A stretch of 64,000 nucleotides of DNA from Nocardia sp. NBC_00508 (GCF_036346875.1 NZ_CP107852.1:5704001-5768000), one strand, 5' to 3'. Shown: positions 44,160-52,010, numbered from the stretch's first letter. A program made the numbers and translations. The notes: a model not told the origin generated them from the sequence alone.

Positions 44160-44593
44160 GGCTCCTCCTTCATCGTCACCGCGTGCAGCGTCCGCACGTC
44201 CTGCAATACCTGCCGTCGCTTCCACAGGAACGCGAGCCCCAGCGCGATGGGCAGCGGCCCGCCGAGAATCGTGGCGGGCCCGAGGGTTCGCTGCTGGAAC
44301 TGCAGCACCAGTAGCTGGGCGCCGAATGCCATCAGCGACCACCCGAGCGCCCCCAATCCGATCTGCTCGACCAGGTAGCCCCACACCCGCCGGGCGAACA
44401 AGCCGACCAGCGTCGCGAGGCAGCCGATCAGCAGGAGAACCAGCCACAGCGTCCGGAATCCCGGGGCCATGCTCGAGGTGGCGGAACCCGCCGGCGGACC
44501 GAAGAGGGCCTGCAACAGCGCCGACACACCGAAGACAGCGCACAGGACCACTTCGAAGGGATCATGGCGTGTCGTTGCCTTCGGCGCTTTCAT
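44156..44593 (-). CDS. Four-helix membrane protein, second gene of holin-like module
   Basis: The 145-residue protein has four hydrophobic segments (about 17-32, 45-65, 78-100, 108-123) and a C-terminal helix RRQVLQDVRTLHAV. It resembles membrane proteins found next to holins in actinophages. It overlaps both neighbours by ATGA, so the three genes are translated as a block. No specific function can be given. Confidence 0.65.
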   Translation of the reverse strand: MKAPKATTRHDPFEVVLCAVFGVSALLQALFGPPAGSATSSMAPGFRTLWLVLLLIGCLATLVGLFARRVWGYLVEQIGLGALGWSLMAFGAQLLVLQFQQRTLGPATILGGPLPIALGLAFLWKRRQVLQDVRTLHAVTMKEEP

Positions 44594-44811
44594 GCGGGTT
44601 CACCACTGTGCGGCGGCGCTGGACTCACCCGGTGGCGCGCCGACTCGACGGCCGGAAGTCCCAGCGCCGCTGCGACAACGGCGAGAATGAATCCGGACGC
44701 GTCGGCCGAGACGACACCCCTGGTGACCCCATACCCGATGACCGCTACCAGCAGCGGGTACAACAGGGCGCGAACGGGCTCGCTGCGCAGGGTCGTGAGT
44801 ACTTTGTTCAT
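44590..44811 (-). CDS. Holin-like small membrane protein
   Basis: The 73-residue protein starts NKVLTTLRSEPVRALLYPLL, has two hydrophobic helices (YPLLVAVIGYGVTRGVV and ASGFILAVVAAALGLPAVES) and a basic, Pro-rich tail. This is the usual look of actinophage holins (short N-terminus with RTEPVR-like motif and two helices). ATG 44811 follows GAGAAAGGGAAAACCA. The frame is open upstream to the TIG-like start at 45102, so a 170-residue fusion is also possible. No endolysin gene is next to it. Confidence 0.6.
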   Translation of the reverse strand: MNKVLTTLRSEPVRALLYPLLVAVIGYGVTRGVVSADASGFILAVVAAALGLPAVESARHRVSPAPPHSGEPA

Positions 44812-45027
44812 TGGTTTTCCCTTTCTCGGTTGGGTTTTGTGGAGGTCCGTGCCGTCGGTGGTCGGCGGCTGGGGCGTCGAGTAGACGAGCCCACTTTGCG
44901 AAGTTTGGTATGTGCTGATATCCCGGGGGATTTCATCGGTGTGGGCTAGCCAAGTCGAACCCGTATGTGGAAGAAGAGGATTCGTGGTTCCATCCGGCCG
45001 TGCGGACCGGCGGGTTGCGGGGTCGGC

Positions 45028-45102
45028 TACGGTGCGGCCGGTTACGGTGACAGGGGAACCCCGCGAGTGCTGCCCGGAAGGCGGAGAGAGGAACGTAGGC
45101 AT
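45028..45102 (-). pseudogene. Remnant of a TIG gene start
   Basis: Behind leader copy C, at the position of the TIG ATG, the sequence reads MPTFLSPPSGQHSRGSPVTV then TGRT. It lines up with the first 26 residues of both TIG genes (MPTITSLSPNSGPTSGGTSV then TITGTG), one 3-bp gap included. The likeness stops there and the frame runs on as unrelated sequence to the holin-like gene. It looks like a TIG gene cut off within its first unit. Confidence 0.6.
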
Positions 45103-45262
45103 GCGCTGCCTCCTCGTTTGCTGGTTCCGCCAAACCGGGGGGTGCCGACTCTGATAGTGGCCCGGTTACCTCCATTAACACCCAGGAACGGCACCTCGGC
45201 AACGCATCTCAGCATCCGTTTTTGTCCGTTTTCCGGATTGTTGCCAGATGTTGACGGGGATG
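45103..45262 (-). promoter_or_regulatory. TIG leader cassette, copy C
   Basis: On the minus strand this shows the paired boxes GAAAACGGACAAAAACGGA (about 45215-45233), GTTGCCGAGGTGCC, ATG 45175 of the leader frame (MEVTGPLSES; frame ends at 44933) and the ribosome site ACGAGGAGGCAGCGC before ATG 45102. It should now drive the holin-like module. Between 45263 and 45528 I see no gene. Confidence 0.65.
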
Positions 45263-45528
45263 GAGCGATCGGGCGTCGAAGTGCCCTCTGGCGTTGCTAC
45301 AGCGGGGTACTCGTGGATCCGGTGCGCGCGGGCCGATTACATATCGCGGCTCGGCTGCGGGAAGTCGCGGAGTAGTGCGCACAAGTCGCCATCACCCATG
45401 GGAGTCACCATCGGCAGCGTCGAACGCAGGACGCCGACCGCCACTACGTGACCATGTCATGTCGGCATGTGACACAACTGGATTCGGACTCGAGCTATGT
45501 CATCGGCGGGGCCGCCCATGCCGGTTCG

Positions 45529-48500
45529 TCACGGGCAGGTCTGCCGGTACGGCAGATCCGGGATCTGCTCGTGCCATTCCGTCTCGTTGAGGCCACGCCC
45601 CGCACGCTCACATGCCAGCTCGCGGGCGTGCGCTCGCGCGTCGAGGACTCCGGCGAGATCCGACAAGTGCACGAGATCGTCGAATCCGCCTGTGGCCAGC
45701 GTGTGCCCGTCCGGGCTGAACGTGGCGGTGAAGGTGGAACGATCGGAGTGTTCCGCGACGAGCCTGCGCGGGTGGGTGACATCGGAGGTCTCCCACATGA
45801 CAAGGCGTCCGTCTCGGCCGGTGGTGGCCATGAGCCGCCCGTCCGGACTGAAGGACACCGAAAGCACCCAGTCGGTGTGTTCCACGAGCGGAGTGCTCGC
45901 CATCCGCGGGTGGTCGCGGTCGCCGATATCCCAGACGACAACACTGTCATCGAGGCTTCCGGTGACCAGGGTGCGCCCATCCGGCCGGAAGGCCAGCGAG
46001 CTCACCGCGCCGGCATGGCGCATGGTGCCCCGCCGAATACCTCGGCTCGGATCCGTGATGTCCCACAGCGTCGCGCTGTTGTCGTTGCGGCCACTGGCCA
46101 CCGTGCGCCCATCCTTGCTGAAAGCGACTTCCTGCACGGTGATGTTCGTATCGAGCCTGGTCGACGGTCGAGGTGCCCGCGGGTCTTCGACGTCCCACAG
46201 GAGGGCGCCCTGCTCACCCGCGACGGCGAGGATCCGGCCTTCCGGAGCGAACACCAGAGAGCTGACGTCACCGATCTGGGCGTTTCGAGTAGCCAGCAGC
46301 CGCGGATCGCTGCGGTCGGACAGATCCCACAGGTCCACGTTGCCGCCGTCGTACCGCCCTGCGGCAAGGACTCGGCCGTCTGCGCTGAAGGCCACGGCGC
46401 CGGTCGGGCCGGCCGATCCGGCGAGCGAGCCGAGCAGGACCGGCCGCGTTCGGTCCGCGATCGCCCAGAGGTTGACGGTGCCGTCCAAACATCCGACGGC
46501 CAGCATCGTGCCGTCCGTGCTGTATCGAGTCGAGCGCACGGCATCGCCGCAATGTCCGAGCGCGGGCGGCATTCTCGGCACAGCACGCGCCATGGTTCGA
46601 TTCAGGATCACTGTGCCGTCCACACCCGCCGATGCCATCTGATTTCCGTCGTCGGCGATCGTGACCATGCTGATGGGGCTGCGTCCGCCAGGGGCAACGG
46701 TGGCCCGAGTCGGCTTCGCGGGATCGGTGATGTCGCTGCGGATCCATGCGCTTTCGAGAGTGGCGATCTCGAGTGCATTGCCGGTCGAGTCGAAACGCAC
46801 GGCGGCAACGGTGGTGGGCAGATCGGCGAGCCGGGCCAGCCTGGCGGGCTGCCGGGGATCGCCGAGATCCCACACTTGGACCAAGTTTCCGTTTGTGACT
46901 GCTGCTCGGCGACCATCCGGGCTGAAATCGACCGCATCGGCGATATTGCTTGCGTGACCGGTGAGATCGGTGAGTCCGACCGGAGTGCCCGGATCGGTGA
47001 TGTCCCACAGGGTGATTTCACCGCGCCGGTCTCCGGTGAGCAGCCTGCGGCTGTCGGGGCTGAATGCCGCTGACCGCAGCTGATTCGACTCGGTGGTGAT
47101 CCGTCCGCCTTGCCTGGGGTTCGTCGGATCGGTGACGTCCCACAGAATCGCGGGCTGGTTCGGGCTACTCGTCACAAGTAGTCGGCCATCGGGACTGAAT
47201 TCGATCGTGCCGATCTTGCCGGTATGACCGGGCCGGGCGCTGAGCAGAGTGGGCCGGGCTGGGTCGGTCAGATCCCACAGCGATACCGCGCCATCGGTTC
47301 CGCCCACCACCAGCCGGTGTCCGTGTGGATCGAACGCCAGGGCACTGGGGATGTCCGTACCGCTGAACGCGGCGACCTTGCGGGTGCCGTTCCACACGGT
47401 GACCTCATGGCCGCTCCATCCGGTTGCCAGCAGTCGCCCGTCGTTGCTGTAAGCGATCGAAGTCGGTGCGCCGCTACCCGAGATGGTGCCCGCGTAGGGC
47501 TGCAACAGACTCGTGACCAGTCCGGCATTCGTCGACACACTGCTGTCGAGTTGATCGGCGGCCACGCCCAACATCAACGCGAGTCGCGGCGCGCTGTCGC
47601 GCGCGGCGTCGGCTCGATTGACAAGTCCGCGAGCCACACTCGTGCGCTGCCGCTCCTGCGCGACGCCACGTTGGTAGAGGGCGAATGTCATCCCGGTCAA
47701 CGCGCCGACCAGCAGCAGCACCAGCGTCACGGTCACACCGCGGCGAACTCGGCTTCTGCGGCGCTCCGCTCGGACGCTTGCGTCCAGAAAGTGTCGCTCG
47801 AGCTTGCTTACTCGGCCGGGATGCGCGGCCGCCCAGTCCGTGGCCAGCCGTAGCCGGGATCCGCGATAGTGCAGGTTCGGATCCGCCCCGCTCCGGTTCC
47901 ATTCGAGTGCGGCGTCGGTCAGCTTCTGCTGGACGAGCAGGCCGGCGCGATCGGTGTCGATCCAGCTGCGCAGCGTGGGCCACGCATGCAGCAATGCCTC
48001 ATGGGAGATCTGCGCGGTGTCGCCGTCCACCGTGATCAGGCGGGCAGTTGCCAGCGCCTCGCGGGCGCGGGCGACAGCGGGGAATTCTCGGGTCAGCGCA
48101 TCCAGATCCACCCGTCGGCGAGTGTCCTCGGTGTCTTCGTTGAGGTTCACCATCCGCAGCAGCATCACCCGCATCGCCCGCCGCCCGGTTTCGTCGAGCC
48201 GGCGGTAAACGTCGTCGGCTGCCTGGGTGACGGCATGCAACACGCCACCGGTCGCCTCGTAACCGAGCACGGTGAGCGTCGTGCCGCGCCGCCGTTGCCA
48301 GGTGAGCAGCAATGCGTAGGACAGCAGTGGCAGTGCACCGACGGCGAAATCGCGACCTGCTCCGAGATCACGCAGGACGCGCGACGACAAGCTGGGCTCC
48401 AGTCCGAGACCTGTCTGCGCAGCGGGCTTTTCGATGGCTTCCCGCATCTCGTCCTCGGTCATCGGTCCGACCGTCACCTGCCGCCTGGCGAGCGCTTCGG

Positions 48501-49845
48501 CGAGCTGCGGGTAGGCCAGGCATGATCCGTAGAAATCTGCTCGTATGCCCAGCACTACCAGAGCCGTACGCTCGTGCGCGGCCGCGCAGATCGCCTGGAT
48601 GAACCGGCGCCGTTGCGCGACGTCCCGGCACAGGGTGAACAGTTCTTCCAGTTGGTCGACTATGAGCAGCAGGCGTCCGGTCGGCAGCAGTTCGCGCAGT
48701 ATGGTGGCCAGGCTGTCCGGGTCGGCCGCCAACTGATCTCGGACCTGGTCCGTCGTCGCATCGATCAGCGTGGTCAGCCGCGCTGCGAGCGTGTCGAGCG
48801 GCCGCTCGCCGGGCGTGATGACCAACTGCGGCCACGTGTGCGAATCGGGAACGCGCATCTCTCCGTCCACGACAGCGGGCATGAGCCCGGCCCGCAGCAG
48901 TGACGACTTGCCCACCCCCGAGCGACCGAGCACCGCGATCGGCTTCCCGTCGGCGGACCACTCGGCGAGCCTGCCGAGCAATTCGTCGACCAGGCGCGCC
49001 CGGCCGAAGTAGAACGCGGCGTCGTCGGCGGTGAACGGGTCGAGTCCGCGGTACGGGCAGCGCTCGTCGGCGGCCGGTACGCGTTCGGGTGCCGCGGCGA
49101 CGGGTGCCGGTGCGTGCGCCAGGTTCGACGCCAGCACGACTTCGCCTGCCTGACCGCGCAGATGACGGACCGGTGCGGGGCTGCCGCCCAGCGGCAACGC
49201 GCGGCGCAGCTGGCGATAGGCTCCCTCGACGGTCAGATTCGGTGGTTCGGTGGCCGCACCGTGCCGAAGCAGGGTGATCAACTCGCCGCTGAACGCGGTG
49301 TGCGGCTTGCCTGCGGGGGCCTGCGCGACCTCGCTCGACGATGCTGCCGCAAGCACGTACATGCCACCTGATTCAGCGAGGTCGAAGGCATCCTTCGCGG
49401 CCGGACCGAACACGTCGTAGGCCCGCCCCGCGAAGCAGCAATCGAGCACCACGATGATTGCCCGCGCCGGCGATCGCCGCAGTGCCCGACCGACCGCTGA
49501 ATAGGCGAGGGCTTTGAACTCGAGCCGGTCCTGATAGTGGTCGGTGTCGTGGGTTGCCAGGTGCAGCTGGTTCCGGTCGTCGACGAGGCCGTGTCCCACG
49601 TAATAGAACAGAAATACGCCCTCGGTCCGCGCCGCGGCGTCCGCGATGGCGGCCTCGAGATCTATCGGGTGCGGGTCGACTACGGTTTCCACGTCATGCA
49701 CGCCGAGGCCGCATCGGTCGATCAGCGCGGCGCCGAGCGCACGGACCGTGTGGGCAACCGCAGGGACATCGGGCAGCACGGAATCGGCCACGTGTGTTCC
49801 CGTTCCCACCAGGAGGGCACGAGAACCCTTGGATCCCAATTTCAT
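45529..49845 (-). CDS. Caspase-like protease fused to nSTAND NTPase, membrane helix and WD40 propellers
   Basis: The 1438-residue protein has an N-terminal caspase-like domain (about 5-240) with H85 in YYVGHG and Cys136/137 in VLDCCFAG. An nSTAND NTPase follows (about 265-700; Walker A GRSGVGKS at 307-314, Walker B-like LLLIVDQLEELF at 392-403), then a membrane helix (VTVTLVLLLVGALTGMTFAL, about 735-755). Fourteen WD40 repeats close it, for example FSPDGRLLVTSSPNQPAILW and FRPDGRTLVTGSLDDSVVVW, enough for two seven-bladed propellers. This is the NLR-like layout of bacterial conflict systems: WD40 senses, NTPase switches, caspase executes. ATG 49845 overlaps the EACC1-like gene (ATGA). Confidence 0.92.
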   Translation of the reverse strand: MKLGSKGSRALLVGTGTHVADSVLPDVPAVAHTVRALGAALIDRCGLGVHDVETVVDPHPIDLEAAIADAAARTEGVFLFYYVGHGLVDDRNQLHLATHDTDHYQDRLEFKALAYSAVGRALRRSPARAIIVVLDCCFAGRAYDVFGPAAKDAFDLAESGGMYVLAAASSSEVAQAPAGKPHTAFSGELITLLRHGAATEPPNLTVEGAYRQLRRALPLGGSPAPVRHLRGQAGEVVLASNLAHAPAPVAAAPERVPAADERCPYRGLDPFTADDAAFYFGRARLVDELLGRLAEWSADGKPIAVLGRSGVGKSSLLRAGLMPAVVDGEMRVPDSHTWPQLVITPGERPLDTLAARLTTLIDATTDQVRDQLAADPDSLATILRELLPTGRLLLIVDQLEELFTLCRDVAQRRRFIQAICAAAHERTALVVLGIRADFYGSCLAYPQLAEALARRQVTVGPMTEDEMREAIEKPAAQTGLGLEPSLSSRVLRDLGAGRDFAVGALPLLSYALLLTWQRRRGTTLTVLGYEATGGVLHAVTQAADDVYRRLDETGRRAMRVMLLRMVNLNEDTEDTRRRVDLDALTREFPAVARAREALATARLITVDGDTAQISHEALLHAWPTLRSWIDTDRAGLLVQQKLTDAALEWNRSGADPNLHYRGSRLRLATDWAAAHPGRVSKLERHFLDASVRAERRRSRVRRGVTVTLVLLLVGALTGMTFALYQRGVAQERQRTSVARGLVNRADAARDSAPRLALMLGVAADQLDSSVSTNAGLVTSLLQPYAGTISGSGAPTSIAYSNDGRLLATGWSGHEVTVWNGTRKVAAFSGTDIPSALAFDPHGHRLVVGGTDGAVSLWDLTDPARPTLLSARPGHTGKIGTIEFSPDGRLLVTSSPNQPAILWDVTDPTNPRQGGRITTESNQLRSAAFSPDSRRLLTGDRRGEITLWDITDPGTPVGLTDLTGHASNIADAVDFSPDGRRAAVTNGNLVQVWDLGDPRQPARLARLADLPTTVAAVRFDSTGNALEIATLESAWIRSDITDPAKPTRATVAPGGRSPISMVTIADDGNQMASAGVDGTVILNRTMARAVPRMPPALGHCGDAVRSTRYSTDGTMLAVGCLDGTVNLWAIADRTRPVLLGSLAGSAGPTGAVAFSADGRVLAAGRYDGGNVDLWDLSDRSDPRLLATRNAQIGDVSSLVFAPEGRILAVAGEQGALLWDVEDPRAPRPSTRLDTNITVQEVAFSKDGRTVASGRNDNSATLWDITDPSRGIRRGTMRHAGAVSSLAFRPDGRTLVTGSLDDSVVVWDIGDRDHPRMASTPLVEHTDWVLSVSFSPDGRLMATTGRDGRLVMWETSDVTHPRRLVAEHSDRSTFTATFSPDGHTLATGGFDDLVHLSDLAGVLDARAHARELACERAGRGLNETEWHEQIPDLPYRQTCP

Positions 49846-50222
49846 TCGGGAGCCGTGCTTTCGGTGTCACCCGCTTTCGCGAGACTGTCCATGAGCGCCT
49901 GCATGGCGGCGGCGTCCAGATTCCGGACGTTGGTGGACTCGAGCTCGTAGCGTCTTCCGTCAGGTGCCGTCACTGTCAAGGTGACGGCACCAACCCTGCT
50001 ACGGATCCAGGTGACCAGCACTCGGGCCGCTACGACACCCAGCCCGCTCGGCGCCAGCACGAGAGCGAGGTTATCGATGACCGCCCCGAGAGTGCCCCGC
50101 TCCGGCGCCTTCTCGGTGGACAGAACTCGTTGGCGCAGCTCGTCCTCGGCTACCAATCGCCCCCAGAGCGAGCGCAATTCGGCCGCGGCACCGTCCGCTT
50201 CGACATCGATCCGTGCATGCAC
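49842..50222 (-). CDS. EACC1-like (effector-associated constant component) protein
   Basis: The 126-residue protein has a helical or beta-hairpin start (HARIDVEADGAAAELRSLWG), a hydrophobic helix (LALVLAPSGLGVVAARVLVT, then WIRSR) and a beta-rich end with VTLTVTAPDGRRYELES, followed by ALMDSLAKA. This matches the effector-associated constant component 1 type that accompanies caspase or other effectors in the NTPase conflict systems described by the Aravind group. It overlaps the caspase-nSTAND gene by ATGA, so both are made together. Identification is by pattern and context. Confidence 0.7.
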   Translation of the reverse strand: MHARIDVEADGAAAELRSLWGRLVAEDELRQRVLSTEKAPERGTLGAVIDNLALVLAPSGLGVVAARVLVTWIRSRVGAVTLTVTAPDGRRYELESTNVRNLDAAAMQALMDSLAKAGDTESTAPE

Positions 50223-50623
50223 GCACTAGCCCCCATCGCCGTCGCTGATGACTTCGAGACCTTGCTCGACGCGGAAGTCTATCGGTTTCTCCGTCGATCG
50301 GCGGCGACTTGCGAGCCGAATCGGCTTGCGGTCGCCAATGTTCCGAGGCGCCTAGGCCAGCGGGAGCGGCTCCCATCGCCGACCGGGAGAGGGGGCGACG
50401 CCGGGGCGTCGAGCCTTCCGCACGGCCGTGACGCGAGGCGGATTCGCGGCGACAATGAGGGCGTATGGCGGCGCACGTCAGGGTCTCCGCCCTCAGGAGG
50501 GAGACGCCGCCGGACGGCTGATCGTAAGCAGCCCTCCAACCTGCACCGCCGGTCAGTCGCAGCGCGGCTTGGCGGTGATCCAGCGGCCGGTCGAATGCAT
50601 CGCAAGGACGAGACCGACCAGCA
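50223..50623. other. Stretch without a recognisable gene upstream of EACC1
   Basis: Open frames here on either strand give Arg/Pro/Ser-rich translations without similarity to any family I know. The start region and promoter of the EACC1-caspase operon must lie within it, but no clear hexamers or operators stand out. Confidence 0.4.
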
Positions 50624-50815
50624 CGGGCACTGTCCGTAGTGGGTGTTCTGGCAGGGTGTGGGATCAACAAGCCGGAGGAGACACCGATGTACAGCGGGAT
50701 GCCGGATTCCTGTGCGAAGCTGGCGGCACCGGCGAGGAACGCCATCCAGGAGCACACTGGCGAACTCTTCAGCGCAGCAGTCGAATTCGAGGCCTCGAAC
50801 ATCCCGGCGTCCGGA
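50624..50815 (+). pseudogene. Possible fragment of a lipoprotein gene
   Basis: The + strand frame reads RALSVVGVLAGCGINKPEET, then YSGMPDSCAKLAAPARNAIQ, EHTGELFSAAVEFEAS. The first part is a lipobox (LAGC) with the end of a signal peptide and the rest resembles mature lipoproteins of ESX islands, but no proper start codon with a signal N-terminus precedes it. The frame dissolves into Arg/Gly-rich sequence near 50815. I read it as a truncated or decayed gene. Confidence 0.4.
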
Positions 50816-50882
50816 CGCGAACCCGGTCGGCGCGGGGATGGGCGTGGGCTATCGGGCGTTCGGGGTGGGCAGACGGAACGTG

Positions 50883-51049
50883 TCACCAGGCGCGCGGGGA
50901 GTTGTTCGCCGGGAGCATGCGCACGGGAATCGGGCCGTGCTCGTGTGCGCCCGTTGAGCTGAGGACGGCGGGCACCGAAGCTGATGTGTGCGCCGACGAT
51001 CGATAATCGCGCCGGTGCTGCTCTCGTGTGTTGCACGGACCCTGGAGAA
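50883..51049 (-). pseudogene. Decayed fragment of an EspG-like gene
   Basis: The minus strand reads VPAVLSSTGAHEHGPIPVRM then LPANNSPRAW before a stop. The intact EspG-like gene at 54738-55514 has GAVVLSQAGNQHDHGPIRVR then TFPADQLPTRLV. The likeness runs upstream over RTILQGPCNTREQHRRDYRS (intact: RIEILGGTCKHKNSTGRDDL). At the DNA level 50883-51049 matches about 55112-55280. It is a broken duplicate that ends where the 3' flank of the TIG cassette begins. Confidence 0.65.
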
Positions 51050-51073
51050 TCGTTCGCTCAACCCCGGCGCGAT

Positions 51074-51102
51074 CGGGCCGCCGACAGCTCGCCGACGGCC
51101 CG
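51074..51102 (-). terminator. Hairpin downstream of the 3-unit TIG gene
   Basis: CGGGCCGCCG (51074-51083) pairs with CGACGGCCCG (51093-51102), 10 bp with one mismatch, 13 bp past the stop. It matches the hairpin behind the 20-unit gene in sequence as well as place (GGGCCGCCG and CCGACGGCCC in both). There is no T-run. Confidence 0.7.
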
Positions 51103-51115
51103 CGCACACCATCGA

Positions 51116-51853
51116 TCAGACGTAGGTGTAGGTGACGCCGTTACTGGTTCCGCCGGAGCCGGTGACGGTGACCTGTACCCCTCCGGCCGACCCGGCCGGA
51201 GCGATGGCCGTGATCTGGGTAGCGGAGTCGATGGTGAAGATTGTTGCGGTGGCGCCGAAGCTCACGGTCAGGGGACCGGTGAATCCGGTGCCGGTGATCG
51301 TGACGCTGGTTCCTCCCGAGGTGGGCCCGGAGGTCGGGGAAATCGACGTGATGGTCGGGACCACGACATAGGTGAAGGGGACGCCGTTGCTGGTGCCACC
51401 CGGGCCCGTGACGGTGATCGACACGATCCCCGTTCCGGCTGGGGAGACGGCCGTGATCTGCGTGTCCGAGTCCACCGTGAACGAAGTCGCCGCCGTATTA
51501 CCGAAACTGACCGCCGTGACTCCCGTCAGTCCCGTCCCGGTGAGGACGACCGACGTGCCGCCCGAGGTGGGCCCTTGGCTGGGGCTGATGGAGCTCAGCG
51601 CGGGAACGGCGAGATAGGTGTAGGCCACCCCATTGCTGGGCCCCGCCGCGGTGGTGACGGTGACCTGCACCGAACCGACCGATCCCGCCGGGGCGGTAGC
51701 CGTGATCTGGGTATCGGAGTCGATGGTGAAAGCTGTTGCGGTGCTGCCGAAGCTCACGGTCGCGGGACCGGTGAACCCGGTGCCGGTGATCGTGACGCTG
51801 GTACCTCCCGATGTGGGACCAGAGTTCGGCGAGAGGGAAGTGATTGTGGGCAT
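51116..51853 (-). CDS. Three-unit IPT/TIG repeat protein
   Basis: The 245-residue protein has three TIG domains; with its stop the gene is exactly 3 x 246 bp. Its units match units 1-3 of the 20-unit protein in order: TITGTGFTGPATV (type 1), SSISPSQGPTSGG with GTGIVSITVTGPGGTSN (type 2), and TITGTGFTGPLTV with TATIFT (type 3). No signal peptide is present. ATG 51853 follows GAGGAGGCAGCGCC; here the leader ATG at 51937 is in frame, so a 273-residue form is possible. Its role is unknown; a secreted or surface binding protein is a guess. Confidence 0.85.
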   Translation of the reverse strand: MPTITSLSPNSGPTSGGTSVTITGTGFTGPATVSFGSTATAFTIDSDTQITATAPAGSVGSVQVTVTTAAGPSNGVAYTYLAVPALSSISPSQGPTSGGTSVVLTGTGLTGVTAVSFGNTAATSFTVDSDTQITAVSPAGTGIVSITVTGPGGTSNGVPFTYVVVPTITSISPTSGPTSGGTSVTITGTGFTGPLTVSFGATATIFTIDSATQITAIAPAGSAGGVQVTVTGSGGTSNGVTYTYV

Positions 51854-52010
51854 GGCGCTGCCTCCTCGGTGCTGTGGAAATGTTCCTCTCAACCGGGAGG
51901 GGTGCCCCGACTCACTCAGTGGCCCGGCACTTTCCATTAACGCCTCCGCCCGAGACCTGGGCAATGAGTCTCCCACTCCGTTTTCGTCCGTTTTCGTAAA
52001 GGTGGGTGTC
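51854..52010 (-). promoter_or_regulatory. TIG leader cassette, copy B
   Basis: The minus strand carries GAAAACGGACGAAAACGGA (about 51980-51998), CTCATTGCCCAGGTCTCG, GGAGGCGTTA before leader ATG 51937 (MESAGPLSESGHP) and GAGGAGGCAGCGCC before the TIG ATG. It is the third copy of the same cassette. From about 52011 to 52317 I see no gene. Confidence 0.7.

Noticed and set aside
43854..45102. Complete prophage
   Set aside because: Only holin-like and small membrane genes are present; no integrase, capsid, portal, terminase or lysin is seen, and the xerC at 3.6 kb is chromosomal.
50071..51036. 321-codon minus strand frame over EACC1 and the region upstream
   Set aside because: Arg/Pro/Ser-rich shadow; it overlaps EACC1 in another frame and mixes with the EspG fragment region.
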